Source of the DNA: Nectonema munidae
Lineage: Eukaryota; Nematomorpha; Nectonematoida; Nectonematidae
DNA length: 64,000 nucleotides
Assembly (NCBI GenBank): GCA_030549495.1
Contig: JAUIRK010000065.1
Coordinates: 258,001 to 322,000 of the forward strand
Direction of reading: 5' to 3'
In this document: positions 37,490 to 49,300 of the stretch, piece after piece
Position numbering within the stretch: position 1 is the first letter of the stretch
Layout of the letters: each line of letters starts with the position of its first letter
Position numbers and translations under genes: made by a program
Notes under the pieces: model-generated
What the model was told of the DNA's origin: nothing
The model's input: the letters and a program-made list of their open reading frames with translations, nothing else
Database searches by the model: none

Positions 37490-40400
37490 AAATAAAAACA
37501 TATCAAAAATACACATATACACCCTTTTTCAAGCATGCTGAATTCAGCGGTGATATTCTTTTTTTTTTTATAAAAATCAATTAAAGTTATCAAAGCATTG
37601 ATTTATATATGACAGCTCATCTTAAAAAGAAACTTTTATTTAAGTAATAATATAAAGTTTTTTACACATATACACCCATTTTCAAGCATGCTGAATTCAG
37701 TGGTGATATTCATTTTTTTATGAAAATTAATCAAAACTGTCAAAAAATTGATTTATCCCAAAAAGAAAGGATCAGTCATGGTTTTTTGAATTAGAGAATT
37801 ACGTTTAATAGAAAGTATAGGGAGATGATGAAGTTTACCGTGTATGGCATTTTACACACATATACCCATTTTCAAGTAGGCTGTGTTTATTGGTTACATT
37901 CCTTTTTTTTTATATAAAAAATTAGTCCAAACCTGACAAAATAATTTAAAATGACAGCCTATGTCAAAATTAAAATTTTTATTCTTATAAAATTTTTTTA
38001 TACATTTCAAGCATGTAGAATTTAATGATAATGTTCATTTTTTATGAAATCAATAAAACCTGTCAAAAAAATCGATAATTCACTCAAAATATTTCATTCT
38101 ACAGTAACTTATGTAACTCGATAGGACCTCCATCTTTTTGGCTACAAATTCGTTATCGGCTTGTAGTCTCTACGTCATATTTTAATTTACAGTATGTAAT
38201 TTTGCTATTCATTCCATGATGATCCTTTCTTGCAGTGCCCGCGCTACCTATATAATTTTGGGGCACGTGCCCCCCCCCCCCTGTATTAATCTTTGCCCCC
38301 TCCCCCTAAAATTTTTGGTTTTGCCCCATGCACTTTTTAAAGGAAAAATAAATAAGCAAAAATTGTACACAATAATCTTATATAAATGCTGGTGTATGTG
38401 TATATGTATAGTATGAGATTTCTATAGGTTTTTATACAGAAGTACTTCATGCTTTTCAGCAAAGTAATATAGGATATAAAGTAATATAGGAAATAAATTT
38501 TTTGCAAATGTGTTTCTTTGCCCCATTTCAGCCCCCCTTGAAATTTAGCTTTAGCGCGGGCACTGCTTTCTTGGTAGCTATTTTTTCATTAGAAATTTAT
38601 ATTCTTCAATGTGTTTTCGAAAATTTTTTTATAATGATAAAATTACTTTTTTCCTCTCTCAGAGCATTTTGATTAAAGAATCTTCTGGATGATCTTAGAC
38701 TTTTTATCAGTATCGTGTATTTTATTATCAGGCCTGAATATTTGTCAACCAATCTCAGTTCAAAGGTTTTTTTCTGATGAATCATTCGTGATGTTCATTA
38801 TTCAATTCCAAAAAGTTGTCCACGTTCTTCATCTAAAATTTATTTCTTTGACGCAAAAGTAAAAAGATGGACAAATTCAATTTAAATTAAAAATATCTTT
38901 ATAGTGACTAAATTCTCACATATTGGCATCTATGCTATTTTTGATAAATCTGACCTATTCTAAATTTTCAGATTTCCTACCCATCTTAGCTAAATGTTAA
39001 TTGTAATCCTATATGGTAAGCTATAGATTTAAATATTTTTCATTTGTAAAAGAGGAACTTCTTTTTCACAGTCAAAATTTTTTTGACAAAAATATTTCTG
39101 TAGACATTAGACGTAAATCGAACATTTGATTGATACTTTCAGACATTTAAAACCTCTAAATGCAAAAAATGATTTCAGAAATAAAAATTATCATGGTCGA
39201 ATTGGTATAAAAACATATATTTCATGTAAAATTAAAGAGAATATTTTGGGATATAGTTTTACGACATAAACCGCAAATTTGATTGACACTAGCAGTAAAA
39301 CCTCTAAATGCGAAAACTGTGTTCAGAAATAAAAACAGCATGATTGATTTGGTATAAAAACATATATTTCATGTAAAATTGAAAGAATATTTTTGGAGAT
39401 AGCTTTTAGAAGTAAACCGCAAATTTGATTGACATTGACAGATATTTTGAAACCTCTAAATGTGGAAAATGAATTCAGAAATGAAAACAGCATGGTTGAT
39501 TTGGTATAAAAACATATATTTCATTGTAAAATTTGAATGAATGTATTTGGAGACAATTTTTAGAAGTAAACCGCAGATTTAATTCACACTTAAAGGTATT
39601 TTCACATTCTAAACGTAAAAAATGAGTCCAGAAATGAAACCAGCATGGCCGATTTAGTATAACACATATATTTCATTGTAAAATTTGAATGAATGTTTTT
39701 GGAGATAATTTTTAGAAGTAAACCGCAAATTTGATGAATACTTATAGGTATTTTCAGATCCTAAACGTAAAAAATGAGTCCAGAAATGAAAGCAGCATGG
39801 CAGATTTAATAAAAAAAAACATATTTCTTGTAACATTTGAATGAATATTTTTGGAGACAATTTTTAGAAGAAAACCGCAAATTTGATTAATACTTATAGG
39901 TATTTTCAGATCCTAAACGTAAAAAATGAGTCCTGAAATAAAACCAGCATTGCCGATTTAGTATTATATTTTATGTAAAATGTGAAGGAATGTTTTTGGA
40001 GACAATTTTCAGAAGTAAACCGCAAATTTGATTAACACTTATAGGTATTTTCAAATCCTAAATGTAAAAAATGAGTCCAGAAATGATAACAACATGATCG
40101 ATTTGGTATAAAACATATATTTTATGTAAAATGTGAAGGTATATTTTATTAGATATATTTTTGATCAATCAAAATTTTGATTGACATTTTCTAAAAAAGT
40201 AGCCATGATTATTGAAAAAATTAAATATATAAAGTGTTATGCGTTCCAAACTGTATATAATTATAAATTTTCAGGGTATTATATAATATAGATCCTAAGT
40301 TATAAACTTAAGTACAGATAATGTCAAAATTTTGCTGAAAAATTTTAATTTTTGATTTTGATTGACAGTTTTGGACATGAAAGTTTCATTCAACTACCAT

Positions 40401-40538
40401 GAAAATGGTTTCAAAAGATGCAGCTAGCGATTTTAGGAAAAGTCACAATATTTGAAGGGATATGATTCAGCCAATTTTCTACAATTAATTTTTTAGTGAA
40501 GGGGGGGGGGGCGTTTTACGCCCCCAGCACTAATAGGG
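37490..40538 (-). mobile_element. piggyBac-type element, copy B
   Basis: Reverse complement of copy A from about 12000 back to 8541, lacking the segment equivalent to 10190-10790. The terminus at the right is CCCTATTAGTGCTGGGGGCG read inward, with TTAA at 40539-40542 and a perfect hairpin, GGGGGCGTTTTACGCCCCC, at 40507-40525. The left terminus is missing. It carries a hAT MITE at 38233-38565 that copy A lacks. Confidence 0.85.
38233..38565. mobile_element. hAT MITE, 333 bp
   Basis: Inverted ends CAGTGCCCGCGCTA...TAGCGCGGGCACTG are flanked by the exact octamer CTTTCTTG (38225-38232 and 38566-38573). The equivalent place in copy A (11284-11297, CTACCAAGAAAGGATC) is the unoccupied site with a single octamer. 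The C/G-rich inner ends resemble the hAT remnant at 16560. Confidence 0.95.
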
Positions 40539-40542
40539 TTAA

Positions 40543-42088
40543 AGACAAAGCCTTATACTTTGGAAAAGAACTTGGTTTAGAACAGTTTCAGGCATCAGAT
40601 GGATGGCTTGATCGATGGAAAAAACGATCAAACGTTTCATTTCAAGCTATTTCAGGTAACTTATGATTACATAATATGTCTAATAATATAATTTCAAAAT
40701 AATAAATATATAATTACAAAAAGAGAAACTTGTTATGTATAAATAGGGTGATAAAAATCATGAAAAAATATTATTTAAATATTAATAATAAATTTTTTTT
40801 TCAAGTGTACTTATATTTTTAAATTTATTTTTAATTTTCTTTACTGACTCATGGTCTGATGGATAGAGCGCGGGTGAAGAATTCGAGATTTCAAAAAAAA
40901 ATTCTTTAAGTTTTTAACCTTTTTTCTCTTTCATCATTGCTTCAAATATGTATTTTCTTGTTTCATAATTTTACTTTATAATAACTTTTATTTGATATTT
41001 AAAGTTTTTGAAAATTTATCTTTTGTTTTTCAGGCGAAAGTCGAGATGTCACTATCGAGATGACTGCACCGTGGAAAAAACGACTGTGCCATTGTCAAAT
41101 TACTCCCCTTGTGATATCTACAATGCAGAAGAATTTTGACTGTTTTATAGAGCGCTTCCCCAAAAGGCATTTAATTTTTTTTTTTGAAAGGAGAAAAATG
41201 TAGCGGAGGAAAACACAATAAGATTCGATTAACTGGTTTTATTGCGGCAAACATGGCTGGAGAAAAGCTTCCTATTTTTGTGATAGGAAAATCAATGAAG
41301 CCTCGTTGTTTTAAACACTTACGAAGCATACGTTGTCGCTACCCTGGCCAAAATAAAAGCTGGATGGACTCTGAGCTTTTTGAAGAGTGGGTAAGAGAGC
41401 AAGACAAGAACTTTGAAAGAGAAGGCAGAAAAGTAGCGTTAGACAACTGTCCAGCCCACCCTTCAATTGAGAATCTCAAATCAATTCATCTTTATGTTCT
41501 GCCACCTGATACAACATCAGATTTACAGCCAATGGATCAAGGAGTGATTAGATCTTTAAAAGCTAAATATCGTACTCGAGTCATCAAAAAGAGCATTGCC
41601 GCAATTGATCAAGGAAATCAAGTAACGCCCAATTTCTATCCTTGAAGCAATGAAAATTCTTGTTCTTTCTTGGAGTGACGTTACTTCAAGTACAGTTGTT
41701 AACTGCTTCAGAAAAGGAGGGTTTTCAGAAACAGTTATTTCTGAGGATGATATTTCGTTCCCTCACTTAAACGAAGTGATAGATGAGCTTTCGAAGTCAA
41801 AGATTATTTGTCAGTAGATTATGATGTTGCAGTAACAGCCCAAGCGTTAACAGATGCAGAAATATTTGAAGAGATCCGAGGTGATGCAATGGATGTGGAA
41901 AATGATGAAGAAGAAGAAAGCACGGCTAAAGATGAAGTCCCTGTTAAAACTTCAAATGAAGAAGTGCGACAAGCTATTGAAACACTTTTTACATATTCAC
42001 TATTTACAGAAAGTGGGGAAGTAGGAGCACTGGCAACAAAGATTTCCTCTCTTGTTGAATCCGAGCGCACTCGTTTTCAAAGCAAATA
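40543..42088 (+). pseudogene. Tigger transposase with an intron
   Basis: The first exon keeps the second DNA-binding domain (LGLEQFQASDGWLDRWKKRS). A 378-bp GT-AG intron follows (40656-41033), joining ...FQAIS with GESRDV. The first catalytic block should read NADETG but reads NAEEF, so that aspartate is lost. GEKCSGGKHNKIRLTGFIAA, then VALDNCPAHPSIENLKSI (second Asp) and TTSDLQPMDQGVIRSLKAKY (third Asp), are intact at 41184-41600. A frameshift near 41640 separates the C-terminal part (EAMKILVLSWSDVTSSTVVN, then the acidic region to 42088). The lineage resembles the one that gave rise to vertebrate TIGD4/TIGD6. Confidence 0.85.
40850..40910 (+). repeat. Truncated tRNA-derived SINE head in the Tigger intron
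   Basis: ATGGTCTGATGGATAGAGCG fits a box-A-bearing tRNA head, and the unit passes into an A-run after about 45 bp without a box B. It was probably retroposed as a fragment. It lies inside the 378-bp intron. Confidence 0.4.
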
Positions 42089-42539
42089 ACAATAACGGAT
42101 TTTACTAAAAATCTCAAAAATCAATAAAAAAGCTCTAAAATGAATAAAATATCTTTAAAATCAATATAATTTATTGAATACAAATATTAATACTTTTATA
42201 AAAATTTAAAAATCAATAAAAATTAAAAAGTTGAACTTGTGAAAAAAGTTCGAGTTAATTGATACTTCGGATATCTCGGACATTCGCTAAGTCTGACGAA
42301 TTTCATGCCCCCCCATGAGGGTCCGAGTTATCGGGATTCTACTGTACATTAAATATAAAAGCTATCGTCAGATAAAACTTTTATGAATGTAAAAAGCTGA
42401 GCTATTATAATTGCAAAACAAAAATTTTACTCCAACGAACAGAGAGATCAGAGAATTATCTTCTAATTATCTCCAAACTTCTTAACAAATTCGAACACAA
42501 ATTCTGCAAAATGTTTCAGAAGATGTTTCTACTCAACTA

Positions 42540-43430
42540 CCAGAAATGAATACAATCAGACGTACACTTATAAGATGGCAGCAAATAAAAAATACTCTAC
42601 ATTTATTACTAACAAACTTATAAAGTTGAAGAATTTAGCGATGAAATTAAAAGGCCAAATCTACAAAGGTTGTATTAGAGCAGTAATAGTTTATCACTCC
42701 GAAACCTGTAACATGAAGACTCCAGAAGAAGCATCATTCAAAGAACAGAAAGAGCTATGCTAAGAAAGGGTGAAGAAAATTTTCATTAAATATTTTATTT
42801 TATGGTATTTTGAATTTTATAATAAATGCTTTGTCCTCACTTAGGCATAGAAGATATTTGTAAGAAAAATAGATTGGGATTCAATTCAATTCAATTTATT
42901 AAGAAAAATAGTGAAAAATATGGAAGTTTCACTTTAGTGTGTATACACTATGTATAGATAATGAGAGAAAAACGTAGATATATATAAGAAAAATACATTT
43001 TTCCTTTTCTTTCCACCAAAGTAAAATATCTTCATCTTTTTTTGCATCTTATAGTAGGGAATCACAAAAAGGTAAAGAAGCTGAAACGAGAATCCATTTT
43101 TTCGACGACAGAGCGTGATACAGAGATACAGTTGCCTTCATCTGCCATTTTAGAATTAAGGCCGAGAAGAAAAAAAATAGGATGGTTGCGTCATGTTATA
43201 AGAAGGGATCTTATATGAGCCAATTAAAAATTAGTGCTAAGAGAAACAAAGGGAAATAAAAGGCGTTTGGAAGGAAAAGCTATGAAAGAAATTGGAAGGC
43301 TCGGGATGGAAGAAGCAGATTCGCTTCATAGGAAGAAGTGGAGAAGAGTTTGTCAATTTGTGAGACAGTCAGAAACTCCTTTCGGAAAAGAGAATTTAAC
43401 TGACTTAAATAAATGGTCATGATGAGATGT
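42540..43430 (+). pseudogene. LINE C-terminal fragment
   Basis: 42580-42760 reads LKNLAMKLKGQIYKGCIRAV followed by SETCNMKTPEEASFKEQKEL. 43070-43420 reads RRKKIGWLRHVIRRDLI, then GNKRRLEGKAMKEIGRLGME and HRKKWRRVCQFV. These are consecutive parts of the tail of an RTE/CR1-type polyprotein, separated by about 290 bp of foreign AT-rich DNA (42770-43060). No tail repeat is seen, so the 3' end is unclear. Confidence 0.7.
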
Positions 43431-45245
43431 AGTCCAAAGCGAATACTTACAAAAATAGGACTTTATTGCAGGCTTTGAATAATTTGTTTTTAGATGGAAA
43501 TTTCAAGGTCGTTCCAGAGTTACAATATTCTATACACTGTCTCGTTTCCAAAAGATCGATTCACTGTGGCTACTACCAAATAAAAGCCAAGCAACAAACA
43601 AAGTGTTATTTATCCACTTGTATCCATTAATTCACATTTAAATCCTCAAAGTATTTGATAAATTAGGAAATGTTTTCCCAAATACAAATATCAAAGGCTG
43701 TTTTTTTAATTTATCAAAAGTTGTTCATCCAAAAGTTCAGTCAGCTAAGTACCAAACTGATTCCAACTTTTTCTTGAGCATTTGTATAATAACATCCTTG
43801 GCATTTGTATCGAAAGAAAATGTGCTCCATTTGAAACTTTACAAGATGATTTAATTAATCCAAATGATCGTGGATTATTCTGAGGGTCTTTTTATCCGCT
43901 GGATACGTCGACGTAAAAGAGGCACTCAGTGTTTCCAATTTCGATTTGGAATATGCATGATCGATCAGCATGCATTGATTTACCAAGAACAATAAATTCA
44001 TTTAAAAGGTTGGCACAATCATTAATGAGCAAGTAACTCATACAAATACTTCCCGTTTTACAAAAAAAGTAAAGTTTTTTAAGTAAAAAATAAGTAATTT
44101 TTTAAGCGTCAAGCAACAAAAGTTCAAGATTTGGGCAAAAGAATTGCTAGTCGACTACCAAAATAGAGATTTGATCCTGTTTTTGAAAGGAATCGCTTTT
44201 GATATAAAAGTATAGTTACTCTTTTTTTGATCCAATATTGGCTATAATGTTTTTTCAAGGGTCTGTTCATAAATTTTTGTTTTTTAATAAGCTATAGTTT
44301 ATTAGCCATTTATTAAATCAAATATTATTTTTTATTGTTATTTGGTTCAAATAATCTAAATTGTAAAATCTATAGCGAATATTAACTTTTTGCTGTTAAA
44401 ATTTGATAACTCTCAGGTTTATTTTACAGAAAAATATTTTTTCTTTACACATAAGAAAATGAGGGTTAATATAGGAATGTTTCAATTTGTAAAAATCTGA
44501 ATAAAAAATTAAACTTCATATTTTACCCATCTAAATAAAAGTTGTTTTTACAAAAAAAATATATAAAATATCTCAGGTATTGGAATATCAGTTCAACTAA
44601 TATGATTTTGAAATATTTGATTTGATGTTTAAAAAAATGATTTTTATGGTAGGAAAAGTATAAGCCATTATATTGCAACATTAAATTTAAAAAAATGTGT
44701 TACAAGTTTTAACAAGGGGAAAATCTATAAATCGGTTGTGCGTGAACATTAACCACATTTCAAAACTAGAATGAGCAAAAGTGTTGGCATGATAAAATTT
44801 AACTGCATATTCACTTTTAAAAACATATTATGGGCATTAGCCATAAATCAACAACATCAAAAAGAGTCCTCTACCCCAGCTTCTTCTAATCATCAAACGA
44901 GATGAAAAGAATTGGAAAAGCTTTCTTCCCTGCGAAATATCATTTACCATCCAAAGCTGCATCTCTCACCATCAGCACTTATTTTTGTTTTTTCTTATAG
45001 CGTTTTTTTTTTACTTTCTTATGTATCAATAACTTCAAAGAACCTAAACCACTCATCTTGTGCTTTAGACTGATACTCTAATGCACATAACATTTTTTTT
45101 TGTAAAAAATAAAAATAAAAAATCACGTATATAAGTCCCCTTTTTTAAAGACATTTTGGCATGGTAATTTTTATATTTACTTTTATGTGTATCAATAAAC
45201 TCGTAAGTATGTTTTCGTTTTAAATAATTTTAATCGCTACACCAT
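43431..45245. other. AT-rich intergenic DNA
   Basis: No gene, RNA or repeat is recognised. GC content falls markedly from about 44100 to 45200. Confidence 0.45.
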
Positions 45246-45395
45246 CTTTGGCGTGAGTAAGGCTGGTTAGATGCTGGATTCGATAACTTAAGGTCTTGGG
45301 TTCGATCAAGCTTGCTTTCCTCATAGTTCGATACAGGCGGCGCAACCGTGCCTTTTCGATGAACACACTCTACGCTACCACTGCCATTATATATT
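45246..45395 (+). repeat. tRNA-derived SINE
   Basis: CGTGAGTAAGGCTGGTTAGA, then TGCTGGATTCGATAACTTAA and CTTGGGTTCGATCAAGC. Box B has a small deletion compared with the copy at 60778. The SINE body ends CTTTTCGATGAACACAC. Confidence 0.8.
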
Positions 45396-46085
45396 TATAT
45401 CACTTATAAAGTATTTATGCTACGAGTCAGGGCAAATTAAAATTACAAAATATACTTCCATGTAAACATCATTTCAATGATAAATGGCTTGCGAAGCAAA
45501 ATCTATTATTAACCGAGAGGAGACCTAGAGTGGAAGCATTCATTTTATGTGTGTGACCATGAATGCGAAGGTGTTAGTTCGTAAAAAGTACTTACTTTTT
45601 CGATAGCGTCTATTTTAGCTTCTTGAGCAGAACATTTTTTTGATGACGATTTTATTTTGGAATACTGTTTGAAATACACGCATTATTACATCATTCTTAT
45701 TGAAATCTTTGAAATTAATTGTCAAATTTTTTGAAAGTATAAATAAATACTTATTCATTATATTTTTACAATCATACTTTTTTGAATACAATTTTTTGAA
45801 AACTTTATCTTTTGCCTTCAAACTTCTGATAAAATAGTTTATTTTGACTTTTCTAATAATAATATTATTTTTCGATAATACAGAGAAGTGAATCACAAAT
45901 TTGCATTGAATCACAGAATGTTATGACAAAGATTTCTTTAATATCATTGGAAATTGGCAGGTCAAACCTGCTTTAAGACAATTCGGCCTTAAGACAATTG
46001 GCTGGCACACCACTCTCCAGAACGCCCTTTCTTAAGCGCTTTAAATTTAAAGTTTGAATGTTTAAAAAAAAGCGTCCTTAACCAT

Positions 46086-46091
46086 TTTATT
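46086..46091 (-). other. Polyadenylation signal AATAAA of the globin gene
   Basis: AATAAA on the minus strand, about 153 bp after the globin stop codon, a normal distance for a short 3' UTR. Confidence 0.5.
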
Positions 46092-46243
46092 TTCTTAATA
46101 CTTTACATTTGATCATTTTTCTTGAAGTAGAAAAGTAGATAAATTATATTTTTAGGAATAACATTCATTTCTCTGCAAATAAATTAACAATGCTTCATTT
46201 TCAAGATAACTTTTGTGAAAAAAGTTTTTCTTTAAGCGAATCT

Positions 46244-46375
46244 TCATTCTAGGAAGCCTGCTTCCATGTGTTGTATGATAGCGGAGAAAAATTTTTTGTA
46301 CAATTCTGCAATGTGTTTTTTACAGTCTCCATCATACAATTCATCCATATTATCCATGAAAATCGGAATCATTTC
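46244..46375 (-). CDS. Globin exon 3
   Basis: It begins after the acceptor TTTATTTCAG (46376-46385), phase 0, encodes 43 residues covering helices G-end to H, and ends with TGA at 46244-46246. It is too short to stand out as an open frame, and was found by looking for the missing G/H helices downstream of exon 2. Confidence 0.8.
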   Translation of the reverse strand, partial: EMIPIFMDNMDELYDGDCKKHIAELYKKFFSAIIQHMEAGFLE

Positions 46376-49300
46376 CTGAAATAAATAAAGTTTGGGTTTA
46401 GTCTTCGTGTTTATGATAAAATAAAATTAAAGAATACGTTTCTATATAAAATGCATAAAATTAACTTGAATATCTAAAAAAGTTTAGTCATTAATATTGA
46501 TACTCCAATAGAAAACTTCTAATTATGATTCATAATAAAAAACAAAGAATTTTATAGACTAAGAATAAATTATTATATTAAATATATTGCTTTAGCAAAT
46601 CAAATCAATATCACTTATTCTTTCATTCAAACACATTTTTTCTCACTTTGACATATGATTATTATGTTTTTTGTTCACAAAAATTCTCATTTATTACATT
46701 TTAAACTTTCACGCTAGATTTTTTTTATATACCAATATTTTTTTGTTAGGAGACGAGCTTTTTAAAGCTAAGCCAGAAAATAAAAATAGGAAGCCGTCAT
46801 TATTGGCTGAGTTTGGCAAAGTAGATTTAAGGTATCGTTTAGATTCTGTTAAAATTTTTGAACTCTCTTGACGAGGGTATCAGAGATGTAAAAGCACAGC
46901 ACTCAGAATGGGCAGCTAATTTCTTTTGCTTTACTAAATAAAAGGCATTTATAAAGAGTTTGGAAGTAGCAGTAGGTATACTTAGTGCAAAGTAGATTCA
47001 GGCGTGATACGAAAGCAGAGTTATTTAGAGGTACATTTTTTAACTGTCTCCAATATGCTTAATTGGACGCGAGGGAAGATGTTTATTAGTGAGAAATGAA
47101 ATAATGTTTTTAGGTTAATGTTTTAAGAGGTTCAGCAAGAAATTAAGACATCTGTAATTAAGTTAAATGAAGCATTGTATTTTGATCCGCATGCGCTTAT
47201 AAACGTGGGCTTGAAATAAATAGACATGGGGAGGCACGTAGCCTTAACCAACATGTAGGTGAATTTCTACATGTAATAAAAACGAAGACAAGAAATATTA
47301 ACAACGATAAAATCAGAAATGTTAGCAAAGAAATCGAAAGACACACACAGATAAAAGAGCTCATAAGAACATCGTGTAGAGTTGTTATAAGCAACCTTTG
47401 GTATTTTGATTTAAACCAAGTTGGTAGGTAAACATACAAGGTAGCGCCCCATTTGGCCCCTTCATACAGGCTACGTTACTGGACATGGCCCAAAAGAGTG
47501 CACGTTAGGCCATTTTTCAATTAAAAAAAAGCATTATTAAGACATTGATAGTTTAACTGCTAGTTGAACTAAGTTTTTTAGAGAATTGTTTCTTCATAGA
47601 CACTTTGCGTCAAGGAATTTTAAGCATTTCTATCTTCCCTTCAGTTCATTATTTAGCGAATCTACAAGGTGGCCGGACTTGCAACTTGGCTAAGTTATTT
47701 TGATTCATAGAACAAGATTATAAAAATCACACCAAGTTAAATATTATTTATTTTAAACCCAGCATAAATGATCCAAAATGTATGTGGGTGTCAATCAAAA
47801 AAAGAGTTATAAGACTAGTTACGCGAAGAATTTAGCAGCACCCTCAAAAATGGAAAACGGCCCTTAGGGCGCTAAGGCTCACTTTGAGAAGCACTGCACT
47901 ACAACATTTACACAGGCAAAAGAAAAGATGCTACCTCTCTTCACGAACACGTTTTAAAGAAGCAAATTTCCGGCGAATTTGAAAGCCGTCGCATTCAATT
48001 TTCGAATTTTTAAAGAATAAAAACGCGTTTTAATCCTTTCAGGGCCAAAATTTTGAAGACCAAACATTTGCGTTTTTTCGGTGCAATTTTATATCTCTAA
48101 TTGTTGGCGAGGGTTGTATGTGTTTTTGCCATTTTTAGTGAAAGTTAAATAATTGTAAAGTTGTGAGGCCCGGTCTAAAGATAAGCTGTGAAGTACTGCG
48201 TTAAAGAATACACGTTTACCTTCAGCCACTTGACCTTGAAGCCTTTCACGTTGACTCGGTGTTCTCGTCCAATGGCATGCAGGCTTGAAATTATGGCGGC
48301 TTCGTCATTCAAGTACGTCAAGTCGTTTATCGCTTTCATGACTCGCACAGCGTACTTTTCTAGTTTGTCTTTAGTGTCGACTCCTTGCTCTATGAAAAAT
48401 TCCAAAATTTCTTCATTATTCACGAAAAGTCTGAAAAAAGTGAACAAATGAAGTTTCCAAACGATTCCGATTTGAATAAGCGTAAATAATAACTCGTTTA
48501 GGCGAGTAGTTTCGACCGTTTACGAACAATTTATCTCAAGACAGTTCTGCTTTGAACAATTCGGCCTCAAGCAAATATTAGTATGAATATATTTAGACGC
48601 CCTATTGTCCAAACTCCACATTGTCTTGAGTCCAAATTAACCTTTTCATTTTTTGAACAAAAATAGTACAAATAAAAAAAAAGATTAATTGTTTTTAGTT
48701 AGATATTTAACAACGGTAAGAATAATTTTTTTAAAAGGCTTCACGTCTGTTTAATCCATTTTATCCAATAGAACCCCACACCTCAATGCGCACCGGGCAA
48801 GTAGTGATAGAATCCCTCTTTGAGTCCATTTCCCTATTATAAGAGTTTAAGAGAAATAAGACTTATTTGAAAACGTTCAATCAACAATGAAAATTTCTTC
48901 ACATTATGCGATGTGTTTACAATTTATCCAATAAAAAAGAAAAAAAATTGTGAAGCAAAAATAAAGGTATAATGTCTTATACCTTTAACGACCAAAAGGG
49001 TCAATTGACCCATATGGTATATTGTTGAATATAATCTTTTTTTGTGCATATAATTATCAGTTTTGAATGAATAATAATTATTCTTTGCCCTATTTTGATT
49101 CAATTTTATAGATATGTATAGTCTTTTACTATGGTTTTCCTTTTACATTTATGATAACTTGAACTAATTTATAAAAATATAGAGAGTATAAAGTAAACAA
49201 ATAAAATGAAACAATTTTATTTATAACGTTTCTAACATATGTTTTTAGAACAGGATCCGCTTACTAAATTAACGCACTTGCCACATTTAGTTTTTTTTTT

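Larger units (their letters stand above)
40543..42344 (+). mobile_element. Tigger element 3, 5' end replaced by piggyBac copy B
   Basis: The right end read inward is TA|CAGTAGAATCCCGATAACTC (42344, TA at 42345-42346), a canonical Tigger terminus. The left part stops at TTAA where copy B is inserted, and the missing left half was not found beyond copy B. The transposase remnant fills 40543-42088. Confidence 0.85.

Noticed and set aside
45615-45914. 99-codon lysine/asparagine-rich open frame
   Set aside because: Composition mirrors local A/T bias and no domain or splice context supports it.
46671-46871. Open frame with GDELFKAKPENKNRKPSLLA inside globin intron 2
   Set aside because: It runs opposite to the globin, breaks quickly, and could not be tied to any family; noted only as intron content.
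47880-47896. hAT-like right terminus CACTTTGAGAAGCACTG
   Set aside because: No matching left terminus or octamer duplication was found, so it is not called as an element.
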